A DNA stretch of 64,000 bases from Rhizobiales bacterium YIM 77505 (GTDB lineage Bacteria; Pseudomonadota; Alphaproteobacteria; Rhizobiales; Beijerinckiaceae). The notes under the pieces are model-generated. The model was not told the DNA's origin and did not search any database. It saw only the letters and a program-made list of their open reading frames with translations. Numbering within the stretch: position 1 is the first letter of the stretch; every line of letters starts with the position of its first letter. Made by a program: the position numbers and the translations under genes. The stretch covers positions 3,023,501 through 3,087,500 of the forward strand of contig JQNH01000001.1 of NCBI GenBank assembly GCA_000745135.1, given 5' to 3'. This document shows positions 18,038 to 27,591 of this stretch, piece after piece.

Positions 18038-18457
18038 TTAGGCCGGCTGAGGCTGGCGCACAGCCAGCACTGACAGGCGCCTGATGTCGCCGGCGCGTGT
18101 TTCCCAGGTGATCGACGACCCGACGTGAAGTCCGATAAGGGCCGTCCCAATCGGGGTCAGCACCGAAATCCGCCCTTGGGCGATGTCCGCCTGGTCCGGA
18201 TAGACAAGGGTCACGGTCTGGACCTTTCCGGTCGTTTCATCCCGAAAATCCACCTCGCAACCCATACACACGATGTCCGCGGGACGCCGCCCGTTGCCGA
18301 CGACCTGCGCGCGCTCGATCTCCTCGACGAGGCGCTCCGCGGCGTCAGGCATAGTGTTCATCGCTGCCGCAGCCAAGCTCGAAAGGCGCTCGTGATCGGC
18401 GGCAGTGAGCGTGATGCGAGGCTTCAGGCGGCCCTGAGCATGAGGGTGACGGGTCAT
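18038..18457 (-). CDS. GreA/GreB C-terminal domain protein (Rnk-like)
   Basis: The 139-residue protein has a short helical N-terminus and the FKBP-like GreA/GreB C-terminal domain (LVYPDQADIAQGRISVLTP, then GTALIGLHVGSSI). This is the layout of Rnk, the regulator of nucleoside diphosphate kinase, rather than of full-length GreA, whose long coiled-coil is absent. The ATG at 18457 starts MTRHPHAQG. It probably acts at the RNA polymerase secondary channel. It is monocistronic here. Confidence 0.85.
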   Translation of the reverse strand: MTRHPHAQGRLKPRITLTAADHERLSSLAAAAMNTMPDAAERLVEEIERAQVVGNGRRPADIVCMGCEVDFRDETTGKVQTVTLVYPDQADIAQGRISVLTPIGTALIGLHVGSSITWETRAGDIRRLSVLAVRQPQPA

Positions 18458-18892
18458 GGCCGTTTCTCCAAATCCTGCGTCGCGAATCTCCCGTTCGCGG
18501 AGGGGCGAGGTTGTCGCGGCCCCGCCGTTCCCGAAGGCAAGCGCCCGCGATCTTTCGCAAAGGGTCAAGGATGCGGTTGAGGAGTGCGCCGTCTCCGAGC
18601 GCTCGAGCACTCGGATAACCAAGAGCCCGAGCCGTCCGGCTGTCCTGGCGATGGCCCCGAGCTCGGGATGCGACGGCGCGCGTTGAGCCCGGGGCTAATT
18701 GCCCGCGATTAGGTTACCTGCCCGCTGCAGGCCACGGCGAAAGATCGCAAAGCTCACCATGATCTTCGCACAGATAAGTCCTTTGGCCGGAATGTCAAAT
18801 ACCGCCGGCGGGAGCTCGTCCCCAAGATTGGGGCGACACCGAAGGACGGCCCCAAATCAGGCGCAGGCCGTTCTTGCCTGCCGACGGGCCCC
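18458..18892. other. 435-bp spacer without a supported gene
   Basis: It lies between the Rnk-like start and the universal stress protein stop. Apart from a small hairpin at 18820-18833 (CCCCAA-GA-TTGGGG), 60 bp past the 3' end of the stress-protein gene, I see nothing convincing in it. Confidence 0.5.
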
Positions 18893-19726
18893 TCAGTGGG
18901 CCATGAGCACCGGCAGGCGCGCCTCGGCCAGAATGTGGCTTGTCTGGCCCCCGAAGATCATCTGGCGCAAGCGACTCTGGGTGTAGGCTCCTTTGATGAG
19001 CAAGTCGGCCCCGAGCGCCGCGGCCTGGGCGAGCACGGCTTCGCCGTGGGAGCGGCGCTCCGGGGTTACCGTCATTGCCTCCGCCGGAAGGCCGTTGCGC
19101 CGGAGTGCGCGCGCCATTTCTTCGGCGCTCGGACCAGGAACCACCCCGCCCTCGATCTCCAACACGACGACCCGTCTCGCCTTGCGCAAGAACGGCATCG
19201 CGAACGCCGTGGCGCGGGCCGTCTCGGTCGAGCGGTTCCAGGCGATGACCACGATTTCGCCAAGAGAGCCCGGTGGCGAGGGCGGCGCGATCAGGATCGG
19301 CCGTCCGCTTTCGAACAGGGCGGCCTCCAGGGTGGCCATGGACGGATAGACCGTGTCCGAACCCGGCCGCCCGAGCACGGTGGCGTCGAACACGCGCGCA
19401 TAGGAGCCGACGAAATCGTCGCCGGGCGGAGCCTTGTCGCGCCAGCCATAGGTGAGCCCCTCCGCTTTGTCGGCGTGAGGGACTTGGTTGTCCTTCATGA
19501 ACCCCTCGAAGATCTGTCGCGACTTGGCGACGGTCTCCTCGTCGGCGGCCTCGTCGCGAACCCAGGTGAGCCCGCCGACCATGTCAAAGGGGATGTACTC
19601 CGTGAGCGCTGGGCGCAGAGCGAAGCCCTCGATGTAGCCGTCGAAACGCTTGGCCGCGAGCCAAGCGGTGGTCAGCACGGAGGGCATCAGATCGTGGGGC
19701 GAGGTGGGGACAAGAAAGTTCCTCAT
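18893..19726 (-). CDS. Universal stress protein, tandem UspA domains
   Basis: At 277 residues it is about twice the single UspA domain. The second domain ends with GADLLIKGAYTQSRLRQMIFGG-type sequence, resembling the UspA ATP-binding loop G-2x-G-9x-G(S/T). The first half shows the IxxPTS-like start (FLVPTSPHD) with weaker conservation. The ATG at 19726 gives MRNFLVPT, the expected first beta strand. Universal stress proteins are cytoplasmic nucleotide-binding stress factors. It is divergently arranged with the creatininase-family gene. Confidence 0.88.
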   Translation of the reverse strand: MRNFLVPTSPHDLMPSVLTTAWLAAKRFDGYIEGFALRPALTEYIPFDMVGGLTWVRDEAADEETVAKSRQIFEGFMKDNQVPHADKAEGLTYGWRDKAPPGDDFVGSYARVFDATVLGRPGSDTVYPSMATLEAALFESGRPILIAPPSPPGSLGEIVVIAWNRSTETARATAFAMPFLRKARRVVVLEIEGGVVPGPSAEEMARALRRNGLPAEAMTVTPERRSHGEAVLAQAAALGADLLIKGAYTQSRLRQMIFGGQTSHILAEARLPVLMAH

Positions 19727-19829
19727 GGCGGCGACCCCTGGCCGAGCGGTGATAGGGCAGCGCACTCTTCTTCACGCTGTCTCTCAGTTAAGGTGGACGC
19801 AAGCGTGGCCGGCGGCAAGGGTTATGACC

Positions 19830-20594
19830 ATGAGCAATATCGAGTGGGCGCGGCTCAAGGCATCGGAGCTCAACGAGCAAGCAAAGAGTGGCGCCATCGT
19901 CCTTCTCCCGGTTGCCTCGACGGAGCAGCACGGGCCTCATCTCCCGGTGGGCGTCGACGCCGATCTCTGTGGGGAAATCTGTCGGCGGGCAGCACTCAAG
20001 CTCGTGGCCGGCGGCTGGCCCGCCGTGGTGGCCCCGACCCTCTGGTGCGGCCTTGCCGAGCACCACACCGCCTTCGGGGGCACCTTCACTCTGACGCTGC
20101 CCACCTATCTGGCGGTGCTCAAGGATCTCTGCCGCTCAATCCTGCGGGCGGGCTTCCAGCGCATTCTCATCGTCAACGGCCACGGCGGCAATATGACCGC
20201 GCTCAACGCCTTCTCCGAGGAGCTGACCCGTGAGCTCGACAACCCGATCGCGGTAACCACCTATTGGCTCCTGGCGGAAGAGCCGTTCGGCGCCCTTCTG
20301 GAGGATCAGCGCTCGGTGCTGCATGCCTGCGAGGCCGAGACCTCCATGATGATGGCGCTCCACCCCGACCTCGTGGATCGCGAGCGCCTCGCCGACGCCC
20401 GTGGCCCGATGGCGCGGCAGGCCGGGCAGACTCTGAACCGTCCCCTGCACCGTTGGCGGTCCTTCAAGGAGATCACGGCAAGCGGCGTGATCGGCGATGC
20501 ACGCCGCGCAAGCGCGGAAAAGGGCGAGCGCCTCCTCGAGGCTGCGGCGGAAGCGATCGCGGAGCGGCTGGCAAGAGGCGAGCCTTGGGCATAG
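19830..20594 (+). CDS. Creatininase-family amidohydrolase
   Basis: The 254-residue metal enzyme has the N-terminal metal motif STEQHGPHLPVGVDADL and the later NGHGGNM, both hallmarks of creatininases and of mycofactocin or formamide hydrolases. An AAGGG box sits 8 nt before the ATG at 19830, which I prefer to the ATG at 19824. The family opens cyclic or acyclic amides in the cytoplasm. The particular substrate is unknown, and it is convergent with the PLP enzyme downstream. Confidence 0.9.
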   Translation: MSNIEWARLKASELNEQAKSGAIVLLPVASTEQHGPHLPVGVDADLCGEICRRAALKLVAGGWPAVVAPTLWCGLAEHHTAFGGTFTLTLPTYLAVLKDLCRSILRAGFQRILIVNGHGGNMTALNAFSEELTRELDNPIAVTTYWLLAEEPFGALLEDQRSVLHACEAETSMMMALHPDLVDRERLADARGPMARQAGQTLNRPLHRWRSFKEITASGVIGDARRASAEKGERLLEAAAEAIAERLARGEPWA

Positions 20595-20608
20595 CAGGCC
20601 GCTCTCCC

Positions 20609-20632
20609 TGAGGGGAGAGGGCCCTCCCCTCA
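20609..20632. terminator. Hairpin between convergent genes
   Basis: TGAGGGGAG (20609-20617) pairs with CTCCCCTCA (20624-20632). It sits between the creatininase-family stop and the convergent PLP-enzyme stop. There is no strong U-run on either strand, so it may be a repeat-type hairpin rather than a true intrinsic terminator. Confidence 0.4.
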
Positions 20633-20685
20633 CCCGGTCGCCGCTGCCGTGAGCGACTTTTCCCTTTGGGAGAAGCAGAGAGACG

Positions 20686-21765
20686 TCACGCGATCCTGCC
20701 CCGGGCTGCCACCGGGATTTCACCAACAATGTCATCGCCACGGGTGGCGACAAGCCGGTCGACCATGTTCACGACGACGCAGACGTGGTTGGGGATGACC
20801 CGCACCACGTCCCCGATCTGCGGCCGTTCGTTGCAGCGGGAGAGGTCCAGAAAACCGTGCTCTTCGGCGAGCTTGGCGATCCTCCCTTCCGGATGTTCCA
20901 GGATGAGCCCATAGCCATCGAGCCCGCCGGTGTCGCTGGTGAGCGTCTTCGAGCCTGCGTCCAGGATGCCGCGCTCCGGCGCGGCGCGGCTCACCACGGT
21001 TGCCACGACGGTCAACGCGCAATCGTCGAGGCTGGCCGCACCGCAGGCCACCATCATGCGATCGTTGAAGATGTAGGTGCCGGCGCGGTGCTCCGTGACG
21101 CCAGCGATCTTGCCGAGCCCCGCAAGGTTCGGCGTGCCGCCGCTCGAGACGATACGGGGCTCGGGGAGGCCCGCCGCTCGCACCCCGGCCATGGCCGCAT
21201 CGAGGAAAGCCTGCGTCTCGCGCCAGGCGTTCTCCGGCGGATAGAGCATGAATCCCGCAAAGGTGAGGCCGGGCCTCGACGCGATGTCCTTCGCAAGCGC
21301 GACCGCCTCGGCCGGCGTCTCGACGCCGGCCCGCTTGCGACCTGTGTCGCATTCCACGACGACGTCGAGCGTTCGCCCGGACAGCTCCGCCGCCCGCGGC
21401 AGTCCAGCCACAACCGTCGGGTTGTCGGCGGCAACGGTGACGGTCGCGCGCTGCATCACCCTGGCGAGGCGCCCCACCTTCTCCTCGCCCAGAAGATTGT
21501 AGCTGATGAGGATGTCGTCGAAGCCGGCGTCGGCAAAGATCTCCGCCTCCCCGATCTTCTGGCAGGTGATGCCTTTGGCGCCGGCGTCCCGCTGCATCTT
21601 GCCGAACACAGGGCTCTTGTGGGTCTTGATGTGCGGCCTGATCGACACACCCGCCGCATCGCACGCCGCCTGCACGCGGGCGATATTCCGCTCGACCTTG
21701 GCGAGATCGACGACGACGGCTGGCGTGCCAAACTCGGCGGCGATGCGGCGCAGAAGGGCATTCAT
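20686..21765 (-). CDS. DSD1-family PLP enzyme (D-threonine aldolase / D-serine dehydratase-like)
   Basis: The 359-residue protein begins with an alanine-racemase-type TIM barrel whose RPHIKTHKSP motif carries the PLP lysine. It ends with the DSD1 C-terminal beta domain, where IPNHVCVVVNMVD provides the metal-binding His. These enzymes act on D-3-hydroxy amino acids. The ATG at 21765 begins MNALLRRIAAEFGTPA, the normal start for the family; sequence upstream in frame is not conserved. Confidence 0.92.
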   Translation of the reverse strand: MNALLRRIAAEFGTPAVVVDLAKVERNIARVQAACDAAGVSIRPHIKTHKSPVFGKMQRDAGAKGITCQKIGEAEIFADAGFDDILISYNLLGEEKVGRLARVMQRATVTVAADNPTVVAGLPRAAELSGRTLDVVVECDTGRKRAGVETPAEAVALAKDIASRPGLTFAGFMLYPPENAWRETQAFLDAAMAGVRAAGLPEPRIVSSGGTPNLAGLGKIAGVTEHRAGTYIFNDRMMVACGAASLDDCALTVVATVVSRAAPERGILDAGSKTLTSDTGGLDGYGLILEHPEGRIAKLAEEHGFLDLSRCNERPQIGDVVRVIPNHVCVVVNMVDRLVATRGDDIVGEIPVAARGRIA

Positions 21766-21978
21766 GCGGCTTTGTCCTTGTGGGGCGAAGACGAGGAAGC
21801 ACATGGCTCCCGGCCCGATCTTCTCGCGGTATCCATAGCGCGCCCGGCCGCCCAAGATCCAACCAGAATGAGGCCATGTGCGGCTTTGCACAGCCGGACG
21901 GCGCTGAACCGCCGACACTCCCGGCTATGGCGGTGTCCGATCCGATACCGTCGGAACTCTGTCCAAGGAGTTGAGCCC

Positions 21979-22512
21979 ATGCGCCACATGTGGACGATGC
22001 TTCTCGCCATGGTCTCTGTCGGCCCCTTCAGCGCCACGGCGATGGCCGATCCGAGCTATCGGGCGTCTGATATCATCGCCCATTTCGCGCCGCAGCCGAG
22101 CCTCGGCGCAACGCGCGGCCTGTGCATCGGCACGGAGGCTGAATGCGCCCGCGCGGCCCCGAAGCCGAAGCCGGCAGGCGGCTTCGATCTCGTCGTGAAT
22201 TTCGATTTCAACTCGGACGTGCTCACCCCGGCGGCGAGGCAAAATCTCGACGAGTTCGCCAAGGCCTTGCGGGACGAGCGCCTTGCCGCGCGCTCCTTCG
22301 TCGTCGAAGGACACACGGATGCCAAAGGTAGCGAAGCCTACAACACCGACCTCTCACAGCGCCGGGCGAATGCGGTCCTGCGCTATTTGCGCGACAACGG
22401 GGTCGACACGTCGCGGCTCGTCGCCAAGGGCTACGGCGAATCGAAGCCGCGGGCCCGCGATCCCTTCGATCCCGTGAACCGCCGGGTCGAAACCCGTCTG
22501 CGCGTTGAGTAG
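21979..22512 (+). CDS. OmpA-domain periplasmic/outer-membrane protein
   Basis: The 177-residue protein has a signal peptide ending ATAMA near residue 24 and a C-terminal OmpA peptidoglycan-binding domain: VNFDFNSDVLTPAA, VEGHTDAKGSEAYN, LSQRRANAV, and the terminal NRRVETRL. AAGGAG lies 8 nt before the ATG. No beta-barrel is present, so it is a small peptidoglycan-associated protein. It shows no lipobox. Confidence 0.92.
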   Translation: MRHMWTMLLAMVSVGPFSATAMADPSYRASDIIAHFAPQPSLGATRGLCIGTEAECARAAPKPKPAGGFDLVVNFDFNSDVLTPAARQNLDEFAKALRDERLAARSFVVEGHTDAKGSEAYNTDLSQRRANAVLRYLRDNGVDTSRLVAKGYGESKPRARDPFDPVNRRVETRLRVE

Positions 22513-22530
22513 GTTCGGAAGGCGGCTTCC

Positions 22531-24108
22531 TCAACGAGCGCCCCCGGCTGCGAGGCCGGCCTGGCTACCGCCGCAGATCGTCCCACCCTCGGCGTCCGGA
22601 GCAGGCCGCTGGGCGCGGCTCCAGGCCACCGGCGCGCTTCCGAGCCCGATCCCGGCGAGAAGCATCAAGGCCCCCGCAGCAAGGGGTGCGAACAGTGCCT
22701 CCTCCTGAAAGAGGCCGTTTGTCGTGAGGGCAAGAAGGCTGACCGCGACGATGGCGAGCTCCCGCCGGCCGGTCGCGAGATATCGCCGCCAAGCAGCGAG
22801 CGCGACCGCGGCATAGGCCGCGCAGACCGCCAGGGCCGCGATGCCCATCTGGTAGAGCAGCACGCCGATCGCGCTCTCGACCGCCACATCGGTGCGCCCG
22901 AGCGCCTGCCCGCGGCTCATGTCCATGACGGCCATGTTCACTGAGAGATTGCCGCCGACGCCGAGTCCTCGCCCGATCGGCTGCCGGAGGAAGCCATCGA
23001 TGCCGCCCATCAGCCCGATCACATGGTAGTCGCCGATCTGGAGACCGATCACGATCGTGGCGGCCGCGTAACTGGCCAGCACGGCGGCGAGGACGCCAAG
23101 GACGGCATTGCCGGGCAGGACCCGAGCGAGATGGACGAAGGCGATGGTCAGGCAGAGCAGGATGAGGGCGCCTTTCGAGCCCACGACGAGCATCAGCGGC
23201 AGGGCGATCAGGATGTAGGCCGGGCGCTTCACGGCGAAGAACAAGAGACAGATGTAAGAGAGCGCATAGGCGTAGCTGATGCTGTGGAAGTTGGGCCCGA
23301 GCAGACGATAGACTTGAATGTCGAGGTCGAGGAGCGGCGTGTTGAAGAGGGCCACTTTCTGAGTGTCGGCAATGTCGCGGATGACGCGACCCGTCTCCTG
23401 CATGATCTTGACCCACTCCCCGGACTCGATCGAATGGCGCATCCGCATTTCGAGATAGCGATCGCCATTGATGAGGTAGAAGAGCTCCTCTCGGAGGAGC
23501 AATTCGGAGAGGCCATAGGCGAGGAGAAGCCACCCCATGACGAAGAGAGGCCGCAGGCCGACGGCTCCGGCTCTCGTCGAAACCACGAGCCCGATCTGGA
23601 ACAGGAAGAACGGCGTGGCGATGTTGCGCAAGTAAACGGCGGCGTCCTTGGGCGCCGAGAGCAGGCCAAGGGCGAAGTAGAAGCCGATCACGCCAAGCGC
23701 CGCGAAGCCGACCGCCATCAGCTTGCGGGTCGGCGGCGTGAAGCGTTCCACCCGGGTCAGATATTGCCCGACGACGATGAGCCACACGACGGTCGTGAAA
23801 ACGAAGTTGTAGGCTCTCACCGCGTCGAAATCGGCCGGGTCCGCCACCCAAGGCGAGATTAGGCTGACAAAGAAGTTCTGGAAGAGATACGATGCGATCA
23901 GGGCAGCCGGAAGGATGGCCGGCGCGAACAAGGCGATCAATCCGCCAAGCGCTGCGCAAATCACAACACCGAACGGCTGACCCACGAGATGGGCGAGAAC
24001 GGGCAAGCCCGTTGCGGCAAGCGCAAGGCCGACCGCCAACGACGTCTCAACCACGGCCGGAGCGGAATGCGTGGTTCTCAACTCTCCTGCCATCAAGCCT
24101 GTGCGCAT
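22531..24108 (-). CDS. Polytopic membrane protein, O-antigen ligase/polymerase-like
   Basis: The protein of about 525 residues has roughly a dozen hydrophobic segments and a large central hydrophilic loop (about residues 190-260), the layout of Wzy/WaaL-type polymerases and ligases. No short motif proves the family. I placed the start at the ATG at 24108 (MRTGLMAGE) behind GGAGGG, though its spacing is long; ATGs at 24177 and 24093 are alternatives. It is divergent from the GNAT-like gene that opens the asparagine synthetase cluster, suggesting a role in surface-glycan assembly. Confidence 0.75.
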   Translation of the reverse strand: MRTGLMAGELRTTHSAPAVVETSLAVGLALAATGLPVLAHLVGQPFGVVICAALGGLIALFAPAILPAALIASYLFQNFFVSLISPWVADPADFDAVRAYNFVFTTVVWLIVVGQYLTRVERFTPPTRKLMAVGFAALGVIGFYFALGLLSAPKDAAVYLRNIATPFFLFQIGLVVSTRAGAVGLRPLFVMGWLLLAYGLSELLLREELFYLINGDRYLEMRMRHSIESGEWVKIMQETGRVIRDIADTQKVALFNTPLLDLDIQVYRLLGPNFHSISYAYALSYICLLFFAVKRPAYILIALPLMLVVGSKGALILLCLTIAFVHLARVLPGNAVLGVLAAVLASYAAATIVIGLQIGDYHVIGLMGGIDGFLRQPIGRGLGVGGNLSVNMAVMDMSRGQALGRTDVAVESAIGVLLYQMGIAALAVCAAYAAVALAAWRRYLATGRRELAIVAVSLLALTTNGLFQEEALFAPLAAGALMLLAGIGLGSAPVAWSRAQRPAPDAEGGTICGGSQAGLAAGGAR

Positions 24109-24355
24109 GAAAGGTCGTGATCCCTCCTCCTTGTGAGAGAGCAAGACAAGTGCCAGCGAGATCGACCGGCTCCTCATGAGCCATTCTGGACCCTCAAGGG
24201 CCGGATTGTCCCGTTTCGGCCAGCCGCCTCACCTTCGGCGTGAGCGAAAGGCTTGGAAGCGTCTCGAATTGGAATGGTCGTGGGCGGCCTCGATCTTGCG
24301 AGCGCCGCCTACGGACGCGCGTCGAGGCGCGCGTGCGTTGAGGGTGAGAGCGCCG

Positions 24356-25456
24356 ATGCAAGGTGTCAGGCGGCTTCAAGCTGACGATGTGGCGCGGGTC
24401 GCGGAGCTGTTCCAGACCGTGTTTCGCGGCCAGGCTGCGCCGGCGCCGCCTTCGCTCGCCGCCTATATCCGCGAGGTCTATCTCGACCACCCGTCCTTCA
24501 CGCCAGATCTCTGTTCGCTCGTCTCGACCCGGGAGGATGGGACCATCGACGGCTTCATCGGCATTCTGCCGCTACGGATGCGCCATCGCGGCCGCCCCAT
24601 TCAGGCGGCCGTCGCCGGCGCTTTGATGGTGGATCGCCCGCGCGAAAACCCGCTCGCCGGCGCAAGGCTCCTGCGGGCGTTCCTCAACGGCCCGCAGGAC
24701 CTGTCGTACAGCGACACGGCCAACGCCCTCTCCCGTTCCATGTGGGAACGGTTAGGGGGATGGATGGTCCCGTCCTTGAGCCTCGAGTGGTTCCAGGTCT
24801 TCCGTCCCGCCGGCTTCGCGCTCGCCTATGCGGGCGTGAAGCTGAAGCGGATGCCGACGCGGCTCCTCAGGCCTGCCGCGACGCTCATCGACCGGACGCT
24901 CGGCGGGATGGAACCAACGAGGACTGCGTCGCGGCGCGAGCCCTCGCGATGGCACGACGAGCCGGCCAGCGACGACGAACTCCTTACCCTGATTCCTCGC
25001 CTCGCGGACATCCATGATCTGCGGCCGGATTGGGATCAGTCCACGCTGCGGTGGCTTCTCCATCAGGCGCGCCGGAAGGAGCGCTATGGCCCCCTGGCCA
25101 GCCGCATCGTTCGCGGCGCGCGTGGCGATGCGCTCGGCTGCTATCTCTACTACGGACAAGTGAACGGCGTGGCAGAGGTCCTGCAGATCTTCGCCGCTCC
25201 CGGAGCTGCGGGCTCGGTGATCGATGCTCTCTTCGCGCATGCGCAGGAATCCGTCTGTGTTGGCATTCGCGGCAAGACGGAGCCGGCCTTGATGCCGGAC
25301 CTCATCCGCCGCGGCTGCTACTTCCGTCACCCGTGGTCCGTGGTTGCCCATGCAAAACGCGCAGAGCTTGCACGGGCGGTGCAAACCGACAGCGTCATGT
25401 TCGGCGGGCTGGCGGGCGAATGGTGGACGCGCTTTGTGAGCGACAGCTTCCACTGA
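24356..25456 (+). CDS. GNAT-like acyltransferase domain protein
   Basis: The 366-residue protein opens with VRRLQADDVARVAELFQTVF and continues with GFIGILPLRMRHRGRP, both typical of an N-terminal GNAT fold. The second half (DLRPDWDQSTLRWLLHQ, about residues 220-240) resembles the FemAB or mycothiol-synthase-like double GNAT arrangement. The ATG at 24356 was chosen; the open frame extends 60 codons further upstream with Arg-rich, unlikely sequence. It heads a plus-strand cluster with asnB, ACP and ligase genes and may acylate or peptidylate a surface sugar. Confidence 0.75.
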   Translation: MQGVRRLQADDVARVAELFQTVFRGQAAPAPPSLAAYIREVYLDHPSFTPDLCSLVSTREDGTIDGFIGILPLRMRHRGRPIQAAVAGALMVDRPRENPLAGARLLRAFLNGPQDLSYSDTANALSRSMWERLGGWMVPSLSLEWFQVFRPAGFALAYAGVKLKRMPTRLLRPAATLIDRTLGGMEPTRTASRREPSRWHDEPASDDELLTLIPRLADIHDLRPDWDQSTLRWLLHQARRKERYGPLASRIVRGARGDALGCYLYYGQVNGVAEVLQIFAAPGAAGSVIDALFAHAQESVCVGIRGKTEPALMPDLIRRGCYFRHPWSVVAHAKRAELARAVQTDSVMFGGLAGEWWTRFVSDSFH

Positions 25457-25484
25457 GCTCTCCGCAAGCACGGAAGGTCCGCAT

Positions 25485-25497
25485 ATTAACGGTTAAT
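25485..25497. promoter_or_regulatory. Palindrome in AT-rich leader before asnB
   Basis: ATTAAC-G-GTTAAT is a perfect 6-1-6 palindrome inside a conspicuously AT-rich 130-bp leader before asnB. It is a candidate operator for the cluster. The binding protein is unknown. Confidence 0.4.
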
Positions 25498-25588
25498 CTT
25501 CAGAATGACGCGCATATCAGCTTTCTAAATCATCTTAACCTCTCATAATTCGGGACATTACCTTCGCCTTTCTGAGGACCGTTGCTGG

Positions 25589-27583
25589 ATGTGTGGCATC
25601 GCCGGCTTTCTTGGTCGCCCTGCGGGACTATTGCCGCCATGGCTCGTCCTCGAGCGCATGGTCTCCGCGGTCGGCCATCGCGGACAGGACGACCGGGGAA
25701 TCCACGTCGACGAGCCGGTGGGGCTCGGACACGCTCGCCTGAGCATCGTGGACCTTGCGGGCGGCCGTCAGCCCATGTTGAGCGCCGATGGCGACCTTGC
25801 GATCGTCTTCAATGGCGAAATCTTCAACCACGTGGAGTTGCGCACCGAACTGATGGCGCGTGGACGCCGTTTCCGCACGGCATCGGATACCGAGGTCATC
25901 CTCCACCTCTATGAGGAGCGAGGGCTCGACTGCGTTCAATCGTTCAACGGCGATTTCGCCTTCGCGCTCTGGGATCGTCGCCGCAAGCGCCTCATGCTCG
26001 CCCGGGATCGCGCCGGGGTACGGCCCCTCTTCTATAGCAACACCGCAAGCGGGTTCGTCTTTGCGTCGGAGGTGAAAGCCCTGCTCGCGCACCCAGCAGT
26101 GTCGGCCGAGCTCGATCCCAGGGCACTCGACCAGATCTTCACCTTCTGGGCGCCCCTTTCGCCGCGAACGGCCTTCAAGAACATCGTCGAGGTGCCACCG
26201 GGCCATGTGCTGACGGCGACCGCCGAGGGCATCATGCTCCGCGCCTATTGGCGGCTGCAGTTCCCGGATGCGGATGATGCGTCCGCTCACGATACGCGCG
26301 ATGAACACGACATCGCTGCGGAGCTTCGGCACCTTTTGACAGACGCCACGCGCATTCGCCTGCGGGCAGACGTTCCGGTCGGAAGCTATCTCAGCGGCGG
26401 GCTGGATTCGTCGATCGTCACTGCCTTAGCGAAGCGCCTGGCGCCGGCGCGGCTTTCGAGCTTCTCCGTGGCCTTCGAAGCGGCGGAGTTCGACGAAAGC
26501 GCCCACCAGGAGGCAATGGTGCGAGCACTTGGCACCGAGCATCGCGCTATCACCTGCTCCAGCGCCGACATCGCCCAGGTCTTTCCAGAGGTGATCCGTC
26601 ATACGGAGCGTCCGCTGCTGCGCACTGCACCGGCGCCGCTCTTCGCCCTGTCGCGCCTGGTGCGCGACAGCGGCTTCAAGGTGGTGCTTACGGGCGAGGG
26701 CGCCGACGAGGCTCTCGCCGGCTACGACATCTTCAAGGAAGCGAAGGTCCGCCGCTTCTGCGCTCGCTTTCCGGCTTCTTCCTACCGGACACAGCTATTC
26801 GGCCGCCTGTATCCCTATCTCCCGGGACTGCAGTCGCAGCCGGCTTCTTATCTGAATGCGTTCTTCGGCGTGCGCCCGGATGATCTCGGCGACCCGCTGT
26901 TCTCGCATCTGCCCCGCTTCCGCAGCACGACGCAGTTGAAGACCTTCTTCTCGGCCGATCTGCGCGCAGCGCTCCGTGACTCAGAACCCGTCACCGAGTT
27001 GCGCGAGAGCCTGCCGCCCGAGTTCGCTCGATGGCATCCGCTCTCGCAGGCGCAATACCTCGAAACCGCCCATCTCTTGCCCGGCTACATTCTCTCCTCT
27101 CAGGGCGACCGGGTCGCCATGGCACACGGCATCGAGGGGCGGTTCCCCTTCCTGGACCATCGCATCCTGGCGTTTGCCGCCCGCCTGCCACCACGGATGA
27201 AGCTGCGGGGCTTGCGCGAGAAGCACATCCTGAGGGAATGCGCGAAAGATCTGCTCCCGGCCGCCATCGGCGCGCGGACGAAGCAGCCCTACCGTGCCCC
27301 TGATGCCGCTGCCTTCCTCGGCCCTGAAGCCCCGGCCTATGTGGAGGAACTCCTCTCGCCCGCGGCGCTCGCGGATACGGGGCTGTTCGACCCGTCTGCG
27401 GTGGCGCGGCTCGTCGGCAAGTGCAAGCGCAATTCGTCCGTCAGCGCCCGCGACGGCATGGCGCTCACCGGCATCCTGTCGACCCAGCTTTGGGCTTACA
27501 CCTTCCTGCGTTGCGCCGCCGAGGCGGGCTATACGCCCGCGCCGTCCGCGCGTGAAACGCTTTCTCTCGGTCTCGAGCAGTGA
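25589..27583 (+). CDS. asnB: Asparagine synthase (glutamine-hydrolysing) family amidotransferase
   Basis: This 664-residue protein starts MCGIAGF, exposing the class II glutaminase Cys after Met removal. It then shows NGEIFN and SDTEVIL glutaminase motifs and the ATP-pyrophosphatase loop SGGLDSSIVTA near residue 270. The C-terminal synthetase domain is full length. Many AsnB homologues in glycan and exosortase-type loci amidate sugar or lipid-linked carboxylates instead of free aspartate. The immediate ACP, acyl-AMP ligase and NadE-like neighbours support such a dedicated role here (inference). Confidence 0.93.
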   Translation: MCGIAGFLGRPAGLLPPWLVLERMVSAVGHRGQDDRGIHVDEPVGLGHARLSIVDLAGGRQPMLSADGDLAIVFNGEIFNHVELRTELMARGRRFRTASDTEVILHLYEERGLDCVQSFNGDFAFALWDRRRKRLMLARDRAGVRPLFYSNTASGFVFASEVKALLAHPAVSAELDPRALDQIFTFWAPLSPRTAFKNIVEVPPGHVLTATAEGIMLRAYWRLQFPDADDASAHDTRDEHDIAAELRHLLTDATRIRLRADVPVGSYLSGGLDSSIVTALAKRLAPARLSSFSVAFEAAEFDESAHQEAMVRALGTEHRAITCSSADIAQVFPEVIRHTERPLLRTAPAPLFALSRLVRDSGFKVVLTGEGADEALAGYDIFKEAKVRRFCARFPASSYRTQLFGRLYPYLPGLQSQPASYLNAFFGVRPDDLGDPLFSHLPRFRSTTQLKTFFSADLRAALRDSEPVTELRESLPPEFARWHPLSQAQYLETAHLLPGYILSSQGDRVAMAHGIEGRFPFLDHRILAFAARLPPRMKLRGLREKHILRECAKDLLPAAIGARTKQPYRAPDAAAFLGPEAPAYVEELLSPAALADTGLFDPSAVARLVGKCKRNSSVSARDGMALTGILSTQLWAYTFLRCAAEAGYTPAPSARETLSLGLEQ

Positions 27584-27591
27584 GGTTCACC

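Noticed and set aside
18455-18686. Possible small gene opposite the Rnk-like leader
   Set aside because: The translation is Ser/Arg-rich and shows no ribosome-binding site; probably chance.
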